DNA from: Pseudomonas sp. R37(2017)
Lineage (GTDB): Bacteria > Pseudomonadota > Gammaproteobacteria > Pseudomonadales > Pseudomonadaceae
Length of the DNA: 64,000 nt
Assembly (NCBI RefSeq): GCF_002113375.1
Contig: NZ_NEHO01000014.1
Coordinates: forward strand, 1-64,000
Direction of reading: 5' to 3'
A program made the translations under genes and the position numbers. Every line of letters starts with the position of its first letter. Position 1 is the first letter of the stretch. Below are positions 23,589-33,119 of the stretch, in pieces. The notes beneath the pieces are model-generated. The model did no database searches, had not been told where the DNA came from, and saw only the letters and a list, made by a program, of their open reading frames with translations.

Positions 23589-26303
23589 ATGAAACTTACC
23601 CTCAAGGAACTCTTCGCAGGTTTCCTGCGTAACCGCCACATCGCCCGGCACTTCCGTCGTCTGGCGTTGCTGGAAACCTTCACCGACACCACGGTCAGCC
23701 GTGAAGTCCCGCCCACCCTGGCGCAAACCCTGGTGGCTGCCGCCGGCAGCGACACGGGGCAATTGCTCAACGCCCTGGGCAGTCACACCGACGGTCTTAG
23801 CGAGTTCGAAGCCGATGCCTTGCGCGAGCAATTCGGTCTCAATGAAGTAGAGCACGAACAACCGCTGCCCTGGTGGGTGCACCTGTGGCACTGCTACAGG
23901 AATCCGTTCAACCTGCTGCTGACGCTGCTGGCGGTCATCTCCTGGCTGACCGAAGACATGCAAGCCGCCATCGTGATTTTCTCCATGGTGGTGCTTTCGA
24001 CCTTGCTGCGTTTCTGGCAGGAAACCAAATCCAACCAGGCCGCCGATGCCCTCAAGGCCATGGTCAGCAACACCGCCACGGTGATGCGCCGGAACCCGCA
24101 GGACCATAGCGCGCAGCGGATCGAATCGCCGATCGGGCAACTGGTGCCGGGCGACCTGATCGTGCTTTCAGCCGGGGACATGATTCCCGCCGATTGCCGG
24201 GTGCTCAGCGCCAAGGACCTGTTCGTCAGCCAGGCGGCGATGACCGGTGAATCGATGCCGGTGGAAAAATTCCCTCGCCAGCAGGACCGCGACACGCTCA
24301 ATCCGCTCGACCTGGACAACATTCTGTTCATGGGCACCAACGTGGTGTCCGGCACGGCCATGGCGGTGATCCTCGCCACTGGCAACAGCACCTATTTCGG
24401 TGCCCTGGCCCAGCGGGTCGGCGCCACTGACCGGGCACCGACTTCATTCCAGACCGGGGTCAACAAAGTCAGCTGGCTGTTGATCCGCTTCATGTTCGTG
24501 ATGGCGCCGCTGGTGCTGTTCATCAACGGGTTCACCAAGGGTGACTGGACCGAAGCGCTGCTGTTCGCCTTGTCGATCGCCGTGGGCCTGACCCCGGAAA
24601 TGCTGCCGATGATCGTCACCTCGACCCTGGCCAAGGGCGCGGTGTTCCTGTCGCGCAAAAAAGTCATCGTCAAGCGCCTCGACGCCATCCAGAACTTCGG
24701 CGCCATGGATGTGTTGTGCACCGACAAGACCGGCACCCTGACCCAGGACAGGATTTTCCTGGCGCGCAACGTCGATGTCTGGGGCAAGGATTCCGACGAC
24801 GTACTGGAAATGGCCTACCTCAACAGTTACTACCAGACCGGACTGAAAAACCTGCTGGATGTGGCTGTGCTCGAACACGTCGAGATCCATCGTGAATTGA
24901 AAGTCGGCACGGCTTTTCGCAAGGTCGACGAGATCCCGTTCGATTTCACTCGCCGGCGCATGTCGGTGGTGGTCGCCGAGCGCGATCAACCGCACTTGCT
25001 GATCTGCAAGGGCGCAGTGGAAGAGGTGCTGGCGGTCTGCACGCGGGTGCGTCACGGCGAAGTCGATGAAGCCTTGACTGAAGATTTGCTGGCGCGCATC
25101 CGTCAGGTCACGGCCGCGTTCAACGCCGAAGGCTTACGAGTGGTTGCCGTAGCGGCACGGCCGATGAGCGAAGGACGCGACACCTACAGCCTGGCCGATG
25201 AGCAGGCACTGACGCTGATCGGCTACGTAGCGTTTTTCGATCCGCCGAAGGAAAGCACCGCTCCGGCCCTCAAGGCATTGGCGGCCCACGGTGTGGCGGT
25301 GAAGGTGTTGACCGGTGACAACGAACTGGTAACAACGAAAATCTGCCGCGAAGTCGGCCTGGAGCAGCAAGGCCTGCTGATGGGCAACGACATCGAGCGC
25401 ATGACGGATGCCGAACTGGCGAAAGCCGTGGAGACCACCAACGTCTTCGCCAAACTGACCCCGTCGCACAAGGAGCGCATCGTCCGTCTGCTCAAGGGCA
25501 ACGGTCATGTGGTCGGTTTCATGGGCGACGGCATCAACGACGCCCCGGCGCTGCGCACCGCCGACATCGGTATTTCGGTGGACAGCGCGGTGGACATCGC
25601 CAAGGAAGCGGCCGACATCATCCTGCTGGAAAAGAGCCTGATGGTGCTGGAAGAGGGCGTGCTGGAAGGTCGCCGGACCTTCGCCAACATGCTCAAGTAC
25701 ATCAAGATGACCGCCAGTTCGAACTTCGGCAATGTGTTCTCGGTGCTGGTGGCCAGTGCCTTCATTCCGTTCTTGCCGATGCTGCCGATGCACTTGCTGG
25801 TGCAGAACCTGCTCTATGACATTTCGCAGATCGCCATTCCGTTCGATAACGTCGATGACGAAATGCTCAAGCAACCGCAGCGCTGGCAACCGGCGGATGT
25901 CGGGCGTTTCATGCTGTTTTTCGGACCGATCAGTTCGATCTTCGATATCGGCACGTTCGCCTTGATGTGGTACGTCTTCGACGCCAATACCCCGGATCAC
26001 CAGACCCTGTTCCAGTCCGGCTGGTTCGTGGTCGGGCTGCTGACCCAGACACTGATCGTGCACATGATCCGCACGCCGAAGATTCCATTCCTGCAAAGCC
26101 GCGCGGCCATGCCATTGCTGGTGATGACGGGGCTGATCATGTCCGTGGGGATATTCCTGCCGATGGGACCGCTGGCGCATCACTTCAAATTGCAGGCGTT
26201 GCCGTCGCTGTACTTCGTGTTCCTGCCGGTGATCCTGCTGGCGTACATGGCGCTGACCCAGGCGGTGAAGGGGTTCTACATTCGCCGGTTTGGCTGGCAA
26301 TAA
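23589..26303 (+). CDS. mgtA: Mg2+-importing P-type ATPase
   Basis: The protein has 904 residues from the ATG at 23589 (GGGGCACCAGCC before it). It is a P3B-type ATPase: cation_ATPase_N domain at about 85-160, TGES in AAMTGESMPVE, phosphorylation motif CTDKTGTLTQ with Asp379, KxxVKRLDAIQNFGAMD just before it, the nucleotide domain, and GDGINDAPALRTADIGISVD. About ten membrane segments are expected, including MLPMHLLVQNLLYDISQIAIPFDNVDDE, which is typical of MgtA/MgtB. It imports Mg2+ down its gradient under low magnesium. It stands alone, bounded by REPINs. Confidence 0.94.
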   Translation: MKLTLKELFAGFLRNRHIARHFRRLALLETFTDTTVSREVPPTLAQTLVAAAGSDTGQLLNALGSHTDGLSEFEADALREQFGLNEVEHEQPLPWWVHLWHCYRNPFNLLLTLLAVISWLTEDMQAAIVIFSMVVLSTLLRFWQETKSNQAADALKAMVSNTATVMRRNPQDHSAQRIESPIGQLVPGDLIVLSAGDMIPADCRVLSAKDLFVSQAAMTGESMPVEKFPRQQDRDTLNPLDLDNILFMGTNVVSGTAMAVILATGNSTYFGALAQRVGATDRAPTSFQTGVNKVSWLLIRFMFVMAPLVLFINGFTKGDWTEALLFALSIAVGLTPEMLPMIVTSTLAKGAVFLSRKKVIVKRLDAIQNFGAMDVLCTDKTGTLTQDRIFLARNVDVWGKDSDDVLEMAYLNSYYQTGLKNLLDVAVLEHVEIHRELKVGTAFRKVDEIPFDFTRRRMSVVVAERDQPHLLICKGAVEEVLAVCTRVRHGEVDEALTEDLLARIRQVTAAFNAEGLRVVAVAARPMSEGRDTYSLADEQALTLIGYVAFFDPPKESTAPALKALAAHGVAVKVLTGDNELVTTKICREVGLEQQGLLMGNDIERMTDAELAKAVETTNVFAKLTPSHKERIVRLLKGNGHVVGFMGDGINDAPALRTADIGISVDSAVDIAKEAADIILLEKSLMVLEEGVLEGRRTFANMLKYIKMTASSNFGNVFSVLVASAFIPFLPMLPMHLLVQNLLYDISQIAIPFDNVDDEMLKQPQRWQPADVGRFMLFFGPISSIFDIGTFALMWYVFDANTPDHQTLFQSGWFVVGLLTQTLIVHMIRTPKIPFLQSRAAMPLLVMTGLIMSVGIFLPMGPLAHHFKLQALPSLYFVFLPVILLAYMALTQAVKGFYIRRFGWQ

Positions 26304-26324
26304 GCATTCGGACAACACCGTCAC

Positions 26325-26428
26325 GGTAGGAGCGAACCTGTTCGCGATGGCTGAGTGTCAGTCGATATCCAGGTCAACTGATACACCGCGATCGCGAGCA
26401 GGCCGCAAGCGGGCACCCGCTCCTACAG
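26325..26428. repeat. REPIN, divergent
   Basis: GGTAGGAGCGAACCTGTTCGCGATGG at the left and ATCGCGAGCAGGCCGCAAGCGGGCACCCGCTCCTACAGG at the right. The right arm is enlarged by a GCCGCAAGCGGGCACCC segment, also seen mirrored at 37134. Confidence 0.8.
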
Positions 26429-26456
26429 GGATTGCGTATTTTTCAAGGAATTCATC

Positions 26457-26579
26457 ATGCAAGCCATCAACCCTGGCGACCACCTCGGTCGATGGTGATG
26501 AACTGGATGCGCTGGTGGCACGGATTTCGACGTCGACCCTGGTGGTGCAGGCGTTCTGGAGTCCGAGTACCACGGAGTA
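26457..26579 (+). pseudogene. Possible small broken reading frame
   Basis: An ATG at 26457 starts MQAINPGDHLGRW and stops at once at two adjacent TGA codons. A second + frame from about 26480 continues as SVDGDELDALVARISTSTLVVQAFWSPS and stops at 26578-26580. Joined, they look like a single N-terminal gene fragment disrupted by a frameshift. I do not recognise the family with confidence. It may also be chance. Apart from the repeat before it and the palindrome after it, nothing else is visible in 26304-26707. Confidence 0.25.
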
Positions 26580-26625
26580 AAGGCCAGGGTTTTCCGGGCA
26601 AAAGTCAGACTAAACGGCATCTATT

Positions 26626-26639
26626 TAGGAATATTCCTA
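26626..26639. promoter_or_regulatory. Perfect 14-bp palindrome resembling an RcsB/NarL-type box
   Basis: TAGGAATATTCCTA is a perfect palindrome about 70 bp before the pseudo-receiver gene. It is one base from the enterobacterial RcsB box TAAGAATATTCCTA. The adjacent response regulator (27218) has the same NarL/FixJ-type HTH, so autoregulation of the trio is a reasonable inference. Confidence 0.5.
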
Positions 26640-26707
26640 CATAAACCCATGAGGGTGTTCCGTAGGCTTTGCGACCTCTTGAAACCGCCATCCGTCTGGA
26701 GGTCACC

Positions 26708-27109
26708 TTGCCGAACAAATCCTTGCGCATCCTGATCGCCGATGCAGAGCACTTCAACCGCCTGCGGATCGAGCGGCTGTTCAATCAGCTCGGCTATTTC
26801 CGGGTGGCGCCGGTGCAGAGCCTCGACGAGCTCCTTCCTCTGGTGGAGTACGGTTGCGAGCCTCTGGATCTGGTGCTCGTCAATGAGACGATGGCCCGCG
26901 GTGCGCTGGACCTGTTCAATTACTTTGCCAATAACCCGCAGGTCCATCACGCGTTTATCTTCAATGAACAGCAGGCGCCGTTGCAGCCTGTGGTGGGCAA
27001 AGTCCAGCTCAGCCAGGCCGCTCTGCCTGACCTTGCGTCAATCACGCAGTTGATGAGCGTCGTGGATCGTCGGTTGCCGTTCGTCGGAACTGTCATTTCT
27101 GTCAGGTAG
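26708..27109 (+). CDS. Degenerate receiver-domain protein (pseudo-receiver)
   Basis: The protein has 133 residues from a TTG at 26708, chosen because GGAGG at 26698-26702 is correctly spaced; the frame is open further upstream. The start LRILIADAEHFNRLRIERLFNQLGY matches a CheY-like first strand and helix with one acidic Asp (Asp12). At the phosphorylation position DLVLVNE the Asp is Asn59 (codon AAT), and no clear Thr/Ser-Lys pair is seen downstream. It probably cannot be phosphorylated and may act as a binding partner or connector. It precedes the response regulator and hybrid kinase genes. Confidence 0.65.
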   Translation: MPNKSLRILIADAEHFNRLRIERLFNQLGYFRVAPVQSLDELLPLVEYGCEPLDLVLVNETMARGALDLFNYFANNPQVHHAFIFNEQQAPLQPVVGKVQLSQAALPDLASITQLMSVVDRRLPFVGTVISVR

Positions 27110-27217
27110 TTCTTTGCGGCCCTTCATGCAAACGTATAGGCGCAGCGTTGTGCCCAACTGCTATGGTACCTGGAAGGCATTTTTTGCCCGATCGTGTTGT
27201 TTTGCACGGGAGTAGTC

Positions 27218-27844
27218 ATGAAGTCAGCACTGATTGTGGAAGATCATCCGGTGGTTCGCTCCATGATCAAACTCGTACTCAAGGGCGAAGGGTTCACGCA
27301 GATTTACGAGGCCGCCCGTGGTGATGAGGTCTTGTCGTTGGTCCGGCAGCATAAACCGGATGTTCTGCTGCTTGATCTGGGCCTTCCGGGGGTGGCGGGA
27401 CTGGACGTGATGGAGCGCATCAAGGCCGAAAACACGCCCTGTCGCGTGGTGGTGTTCACTTCGCTGGAGGCCCAGTTTTATCAGGACCGCTGCATGCGGG
27501 CCGGGGCTGTCGCCTATGTTTCCAAGAGCAAGGACCTGGATGACTTGAAGGCGGCAGTGAATTCAGTGATGGCCGGCTACACTTACTTCGCCCAGATCCC
27601 CTCGAGTACCGTGGCGATAGGGGATTTGCAGCGCAGTGAAAAGCAGTTGATCGACAAACTCTCCAATCGTGAGCTGACCATTTTGCAATACCTGGCCCGG
27701 GGTTCGAAAAACCTGGAAATCGCCGAGATCATGCACCTGAGCTACAAGACCGTCAGTACCTACAAGACCCGGCTCATCCTCAAGCTCAACGTGAGTTCGT
27801 CGGTGCACTTGAGGGATTTCGCCCTGCGCAACCATCTGATCTGA
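27218..27844 (+). CDS. NarL/LuxR-type response regulator (EvgA/BvgA/RocA2-like)
   Basis: The protein has 208 residues from the ATG at 27218 (GGGAGTAGTC upstream). The receiver domain spans 1-120, with acidic pocket IVEDHP, phospho-acceptor Asp53 in LLLDLGLPG, Thr in VVVFTSLEA and Lys in VAYVSKSKD. The C-terminal HTH is LSNRELTILQYLARGSKNLEIAEIMHLSYKTVSTYKTRLILKLN. The stop abuts the ATG of the hybrid kinase gene, so the two are translationally coupled and form a phosphorelay pair. Similar pairs (EvgSA, BvgSA, RocS2/RocA2) control virulence, biofilm or drug-resistance genes; the regulon here is unknown. Confidence 0.9.
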   Translation: MKSALIVEDHPVVRSMIKLVLKGEGFTQIYEAARGDEVLSLVRQHKPDVLLLDLGLPGVAGLDVMERIKAENTPCRVVVFTSLEAQFYQDRCMRAGAVAYVSKSKDLDDLKAAVNSVMAGYTYFAQIPSSTVAIGDLQRSEKQLIDKLSNRELTILQYLARGSKNLEIAEIMHLSYKTVSTYKTRLILKLNVSSSVHLRDFALRNHLI

Positions 27845-30800
27845 ATGAACGCTCTGCGACGATTGTCGGGTTGGGTGCTGACGGGCCTGTTGTTATGGGC
27901 ATCACCGGTCTGCGCGCAACAGTCGTTGACCCTGTTGGGGCGCTCGACTGCCGAGGGTATGAGCGTCAGGTTGTCCGATACCGAGTCGCGCTGGTTGCGG
28001 CAAAAGGGTCGATTGGTGCTGGCGGTCTCGGCGCCGGACTATCCTCCTTTCGAGTTCAACACGGCGGGCAAGGTGTTCGAAGGCCTGACAGCCGATTACG
28101 CCGGGTTGCTCGAGCAATTGTTGAACGTCGTCATCGAGGTTCACTGTTATCCGTCGCGGGCCGATGCGGTGCAGGCCATCAAGGAAGGGCGGGCAGACCT
28201 GCTGGGAACGGCCAATCGATTCGAAGCCGAAGATCCACAATTGCAATTGTCCAACGCGTATGCGGTCGATCAACCGGTACTGGTCACGCGTACCGATGTC
28301 CCTCAGGTGCTCGACCCGACACTGACCGGCCAGCGGCTGGCGATGCTGTATCACTACTTGCCCGAAGACAGCGTGCAACAGTTCTATTCCAGGGCGCAGG
28401 TCCAGCTGTTTCCCTCGACACTGGCGGCGATGGGCGCCGTGGCTTTCGGCCAGGCCGATGTCTATCTGGGTGATGCGATCAACGCTCACTATCTGATCAG
28501 CAAGAACTATTTGAACAACGTGCAACTGACGGACTTCTCGCCCATGGAGTCCGGGCGTTTTGCCTTTGGGCTGACCCGCGACAACGATGTGCTGTTGCGC
28601 GTTGTCAACAAGGCGCTGGCAGCCATCTCCACCAATAAACAAATGAACATCCTGCGTCGCTGGGGGGCCAATGGGGCGTCTATCCCGGGCACTCAGTCAT
28701 TGCAGTTCAGTGTGGCCGAACAAAACTGGCTCGAACGCCACCCGCGGGTGAGCGTCGCGATCAACGAAAATATCCCACCGATTTCATTTATCGACAGCGA
28801 AGGTCAGTTTCGCGGAATCAGCGTCGATGTGCTGGCGAAAATCAGTTTGCGCACCGGGCTGCAGTTCGACATCCAGGGCATGAAATCGGTGTCCGATATG
28901 ATGACGGGTATCAGGAGCGGGCAGGTCGATATGCTGGCCGGTATCGGCCTCAGTTCCCGGCGTGAAGATGAATTGCTGTTCACCCGCGCGTTTCTGAGCA
29001 GTCCTTCGGTGCTGGTGACCCGTGTGGGTACGGACAGCCCAAGGTCGCTGGATGACATGGCGGGAAAAACCCTGGCGGTGACCCAGGGCAACATTGCCGG
29101 CGAGTACATTCGCCAGCACTATCCGCTGATCCAGTCGATGGATGCGCCACTGTCGACGGACGCCATGGAAATGGTCGCCCAGGGCAAGGCCCATGGCGGC
29201 ATCAACTCGTTGATCAGCGCCCGTTACCTGATATCCCGGCAGTATCGCGATCGCTTGCAAGTGACCAGTACGGTGGGTACCAATCCCGCCCGCAGCACCC
29301 TGGCAACCAGTCCGGATGCCACCGAACTGCATTCGATTCTGGACAAGGCGCTGCTGAGCATCCCGCCCGAGGAAATTGACGAGCTGACCCAACCCTGGCG
29401 CTATGACTCAATGGTCGAGCAGAGTTACTGGCTGCGCCACCGACAGGCGATCGTGCAGGCGTTTGCGGTGGCGGGTGTCTTGCTGTTGCTCGCGTTGGCC
29501 GGGATCGTCTGGCAGCGCCGTCAGATTCGCCAGCGTCAGCAATTGCTCGGGCAATTGCAGGAAGCCAAGGACGCGGCGGACGACGCCAACCGGGCCAAGA
29601 CGACGTTCCTGGCCACCATGAGCCATGAAATCCGCACGCCGATGAACGCATTGATCGGCATGCTCGAACTGGCGCTGAAGCGGGCCGACGAGGGGGAGAC
29701 CGACCGTGCCGCCATCGAGGTGGCATCCAATGCCGGGCAGCAACTGCTCGATTTGATCGGCGACATTCTGGACGTCGCGCGGATCGAATCCGGGCATTTG
29801 TCGCTGACGCCGGAACGGGTCAATCTGCACGCGCTGGTGACGTCGGTCTGCCGGGTTTTCGAAGGGCTGGCGACGCAGAAGAATCTGCAATGGCGGGTCG
29901 AACTGGACGAGCACAGTGACTGCGACGTGATGCTCGATCCCACGCGTTTCAAACAGGTGCTGTCCAATCTGCTGAGCAATGCGATCAAGTTCACCCGTGC
30001 AGGCCAGGTGAGCCTGACCCTGCGGACACGGCCTCAAGCCCCGGCGCATCTGGCCGTCAGCGTACAGATTGCAGACAGCGGCATCGGCATCAGTGCGTTC
30101 GACCAGCAACGCCTGTTCAGCCCGTTCGTGCAGGCGGGTAACAGTCAGCAGACCGCCCGGCAAGGTTCCGGACTGGGCCTGGTGATCAGTCGGACCCTGT
30201 GCGAAACGATGGGCGGCCAGTTACAGCTCGACAGTGAGCTGGGGCGCGGGACACGAGTGGATATCAGCCTGGTGCTGCCCGCCCTGCAAGCGTTGCCCGT
30301 GCAAGGGATGCCTCAGGACTCGGCGCAGCTCACGACCCGGGCGTTGTCGATATTGGTGGTCGACGATTATCCGGCCAATCGCCTGTTGCTCTCACGGCAA
30401 CTGAGTTACCTGGGACATCGTGTGGTGCTGGCTGAAGATGGCGCGCAGGGGTTGGAACAGTGGCGCGGGGTCGATCTGGTCATTACCGACTGCAACATGC
30501 CAGTGCTCAGTGGTTACGAACTGGCGGGTGCGATACGTGAGCAAGAGCGGGTGCAGGGGCTGGCACCGACGCCGATCCTGGGCTTTACCGCCAACGCGCA
30601 GGCCGAGGAGAAAGCCCGCTGTCGGGCGGCTGGCATGGACGATTGCCTGTTCAAGCCGATTCGCCTGGTGGATTTGCAGGCATGGCTGGCCCAGTGGTTC
30701 CCCAGCGCTCCCCCGGCGGCAATCGATGCCCCTGGCTTCGCCGAGTTCGATTTGAGCGAGCTGGAACGCTATGCGGATTCGGACCCTGAGCTGATCGATC

Positions 30801-31066
30801 AACTGATGCTCGATCTGGCGCAGACCAACCGCGAGGACCGTGTGCATTTGCTGGCGTTGCACGCCGGCGGTAATCACCCGGAGTTGCAGGTGCTGGCACA
30901 CCGGATCAAGGGTGGGGCGCTGATGGTGCGAGCGCTTGGCTTGGTCGAGTGTTGCGAACGACTGGAGCGCGCCTGCAATGAAGGCCGCGCTGCACTGATC
31001 GACGACGCCGTCGACCAGTTGCAGCAAGCCATGGCCCGCCTGGGCCAACGTCTGGAGCAGGGTTGA
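27845..31066 (+). CDS. BvgS/RocS2-like unorthodox hybrid sensor histidine kinase
   Basis: The protein has 1073 residues. After a signal peptide come two periplasmic solute-binding (Venus flytrap) domains at about 55-275 and 298-525, a single membrane segment at about 535-556, HisKA with His594 in MSHEIRTPMN, HATPase (NLLSNAIKFT, DSGIGI, GSGLGLVI), a receiver with Asp882 in VITDCNMPV, and a C-terminal Hpt with His1019 in LAHRIKGGA. No PAS domain lies between membrane and kinase, unlike BvgS. The His-Asp-His-Asp relay would end on the response regulator upstream. Signal unknown; the flytraps suggest a small periplasmic ligand. Confidence 0.92.
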   Translation: MNALRRLSGWVLTGLLLWASPVCAQQSLTLLGRSTAEGMSVRLSDTESRWLRQKGRLVLAVSAPDYPPFEFNTAGKVFEGLTADYAGLLEQLLNVVIEVHCYPSRADAVQAIKEGRADLLGTANRFEAEDPQLQLSNAYAVDQPVLVTRTDVPQVLDPTLTGQRLAMLYHYLPEDSVQQFYSRAQVQLFPSTLAAMGAVAFGQADVYLGDAINAHYLISKNYLNNVQLTDFSPMESGRFAFGLTRDNDVLLRVVNKALAAISTNKQMNILRRWGANGASIPGTQSLQFSVAEQNWLERHPRVSVAINENIPPISFIDSEGQFRGISVDVLAKISLRTGLQFDIQGMKSVSDMMTGIRSGQVDMLAGIGLSSRREDELLFTRAFLSSPSVLVTRVGTDSPRSLDDMAGKTLAVTQGNIAGEYIRQHYPLIQSMDAPLSTDAMEMVAQGKAHGGINSLISARYLISRQYRDRLQVTSTVGTNPARSTLATSPDATELHSILDKALLSIPPEEIDELTQPWRYDSMVEQSYWLRHRQAIVQAFAVAGVLLLLALAGIVWQRRQIRQRQQLLGQLQEAKDAADDANRAKTTFLATMSHEIRTPMNALIGMLELALKRADEGETDRAAIEVASNAGQQLLDLIGDILDVARIESGHLSLTPERVNLHALVTSVCRVFEGLATQKNLQWRVELDEHSDCDVMLDPTRFKQVLSNLLSNAIKFTRAGQVSLTLRTRPQAPAHLAVSVQIADSGIGISAFDQQRLFSPFVQAGNSQQTARQGSGLGLVISRTLCETMGGQLQLDSELGRGTRVDISLVLPALQALPVQGMPQDSAQLTTRALSILVVDDYPANRLLLSRQLSYLGHRVVLAEDGAQGLEQWRGVDLVITDCNMPVLSGYELAGAIREQERVQGLAPTPILGFTANAQAEEKARCRAAGMDDCLFKPIRLVDLQAWLAQWFPSAPPAAIDAPGFAEFDLSELERYADSDPELIDQLMLDLAQTNREDRVHLLALHAGGNHPELQVLAHRIKGGALMVRALGLVECCERLERACNEGRAALIDDAVDQLQQAMARLGQRLEQG

Positions 31067-31069
31067 GGT

Positions 31070-31873
31070 TCAATCCCAGTTCGGCGCGATGCCTTTTGGG
31101 CTGGTCAAACGGTGGCCGCGATCCAGCGTTGCAATCAAGGCCATGTCGTTGTCGCTCAAGTTCAGCTCGTGAGCCTTCAGGTTGCTCTCAAGGTTGGCCC
31201 GACGAGTGGACGACGGGATCACCGCGTAACCCGATTGCATGGCCCACGCCAGGGTGACCTGGGCCGGTGTCGCTTGCAGGCGCTCGGCGATCTGCTGGAT
31301 GAGCGGGTCCTTGAGGACTTCACCATAAGCCAGCGTCATGTACGACGTGATGTCGATGCCCTGGCTGCGTGCCAAGGCGGCGACCTCGCGGTTTTGCAGG
31401 TACGGGTGCAGTTCGATCTGGTTCGTGGCGATGTGCTCGGCACCGATGGCTGCAATCGCTTGCTTCATCAGGTCGATGGTGAAGTTGGACACGCCGATCT
31501 GCCGGGTCAGGCCCAGGCGTTTGGCTTCGAGCAGGGCGCCCATGAATTCTGCGACGGGCACTTGATCGTCCGGCGAAGGCCAGTGGATCAGGGTCAGGTC
31601 CAGGTAATCGGTTTGCAGTTTGCGCAGGCTTTCCTTCAGGCTCTCGATCAGACGATCTCCCGCCAGGTTGGCGACCCAGATCTTGCTCGTGATGAACAGT
31701 TCGTCACGGGCGATGCCGCTGGCCGCGATGGCTTCGCCGACTTCGGCTTCGTTCTCGTAGATTTGCGCGGTATCGATCACCCGGTAGCCGAGCGCCAGGG
31801 CGGTGCTCACCGAATCGATGACCACCTGGCCTTGCAGGCGAAACGTACCCAGACCGAAGGCGGGAATAGACAT
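31070..31873 (-). CDS. dkgB: 2,5-diketo-D-gluconate reductase B (aldo/keto reductase)
   Basis: The protein has 267 residues from the ATG at 31873, exactly the length of E. coli DkgB and collinear with it ([82 protein letters not shown]). The catalytic set Asp-Tyr-Lys-His is visible in [14 protein letters not shown] and IHWPSP. It is NADPH-dependent and reduces diketogluconate, methylglyoxal and other aldehydes. It converges on the kinase gene with only 3 bp between stops, leaving no room for a separate terminator. Confidence 0.92.
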   Translation of the reverse strand: MSIPAFGLGTFRLQGQVVIDSVSTALALGYRVIDTAQIYENEAEVGEAIAASGIARDELFITSKIWVANLAGDRLIESLKESLRKLQTDYLDLTLIHWPSPDDQVPVAEFMGALLEAKRLGLTRQIGVSNFTIDLMKQAIAAIGAEHIATNQIELHPYLQNREVAALARSQGIDITSYMTLAYGEVLKDPLIQQIAERLQATPAQVTLAWAMQSGYAVIPSSTRRANLESNLKAHELNLSDNDMALIATLDRGHRLTSPKGIAPNWD

Positions 31874-32051
31874 TGATGACTCCAGGGGTTGCAGTGGGAA
31901 TGGGCGGCAGTATCCGCGCCTGTATCCGTGAGAAAAACCGCTGGAGCGGCAAAGCAATGTTTACCGAAAATCAAGAATCGGGACAGGAACACAGGTTGAT
32001 GGTGTCTGCTCGCGAAGGTGGCAACTCGGTCCAAAGCCTTGTCCCATTCGA

Positions 32052-32086
32052 CTTGCCGCTTGCCGCTTGCCGCTTGCCGCTTGCCG
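32052..32086. repeat. Heptanucleotide tandem repeat (CTTGCCG x5)
   Basis: Five perfect copies of CTTGCCG run from 32052 to 32086, followed by CT and then CTTGCAG-like degenerate units, in the short gap between the dkgB start and the lysR stop. Confidence 0.93.
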
Positions 32087-32106
32087 CTGAAAGCTTGCAG
32101 CTGCTC

Positions 32107-33015
32107 TCAAGCAATATCACTGCGACTGAATTCCTCCCCGAGAAAATCGATCAACGTGCGCACCGATGGCAGCAAGCCTCGGCGCGAGGGAAAGATCGCA
32201 TGGATGATACCGCTCTTCGGTGTCCAGCCCGGCACCAGTTCCACCAGTTGCCCGGCAGCGATTTCATCGCGCACCACGACACTGGGCAGGTGCACGATGC
32301 CGATCCCGGCGACCGCCGCATGGCGCAGGGCCAACAGGTCATCGGTGACCATGCGCGGGGCATGCCGGATCATTGCCGTGCTGCCATCGGCACCGAACAG
32401 TTCCCACTGATAATCGCGCTGCGCCGCGCCCCAGTGCAGGCTCGGCAAGCCGCTGAGGTCGGCCGGGGAGGCCGGTGTCGACAGACGCGATAAAAATGCC
32501 GGGCTACCCACCACGCTCTGGGTACTGTTGCCCAGTACCTTCATTACCATGTCGGTGTTTTCCAGCGGTGGAAAGCGTACCCGCAGGGCAATGTCGAAGC
32601 CTTCGTGAATCAGGTCGACCCGGCGATTGGTGCTCTCGATGAACAATTCCACCAGCGGGTACTTGAGCATGTAGCGGGTCAGCATCGGCCCGACCCAGGA
32701 ATTGAGCAGCGCCGTCGGGCAACTGACACGCACCAGGCCCTGGGGCTCGGAGCGGTTGCGCTCGATCAGTTCGGCGGCGCTTTCCGCCTCCACCCGCATG
32801 GCCAGGCAGCGCTGGTAGTAGGCCTGGCCGATTTCCGTCAATGAGCAATGCCGGCTGGTGCGGTGCAGCAGGCGCACGCCGAGGCGTTCTTCAAGCTCGG
32901 CAATGCGTCGGCTGAGCTTGGACTTGGGCATGTCCAGTGCCCGGCCGGCCGCCGCGAAACCGTGGTGTTCCACCACCTGGGTGAAGTAGTAGAGGGTATT
33001 GAGGTCTTCCACCAT
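32107..33015 (-). CDS. LysR-family transcriptional regulator
   Basis: The protein has 302 residues. The N-terminal HTH is LYYFTQVVEHHGFAAAGRALDMPKSKLSRRIAELEERLGVRLLHRTSR. The co-inducer domain follows from about residue 90 (GLVRVSCPTALLNSWVGPML) to ALRHAAVAGIGIVHLPSVVVRDEIAAG, of the CrgA/PA2-type subgroup. It is divergent from the pirin gene with about 100 bp between starts and very likely controls pirin and the hydrolases after it, since LysR-pirin-isochorismatase arrangements are common in pseudomonads. The inducer is unknown. Confidence 0.9.
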   Translation of the reverse strand: MVEDLNTLYYFTQVVEHHGFAAAGRALDMPKSKLSRRIAELEERLGVRLLHRTSRHCSLTEIGQAYYQRCLAMRVEAESAAELIERNRSEPQGLVRVSCPTALLNSWVGPMLTRYMLKYPLVELFIESTNRRVDLIHEGFDIALRVRFPPLENTDMVMKVLGNSTQSVVGSPAFLSRLSTPASPADLSGLPSLHWGAAQRDYQWELFGADGSTAMIRHAPRMVTDDLLALRHAAVAGIGIVHLPSVVVRDEIAAGQLVELVPGWTPKSGIIHAIFPSRRGLLPSVRTLIDFLGEEFSRSDIA

Positions 33016-33119
33016 CGTTCTCCAGATAGAACGCTAAGGCTGATTTTTGCAGTCTAGCGCAGCAAAGGTCACGGTTTTAACCTTTGTCCATGGCTTCACT
33101 CACCTCATCAGGAGACACC

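Noticed and set aside
24444-25055. Minus-strand frame inside mgtA
   Set aside because: Antisense shadow within a continuous, motif-rich ATPase gene.
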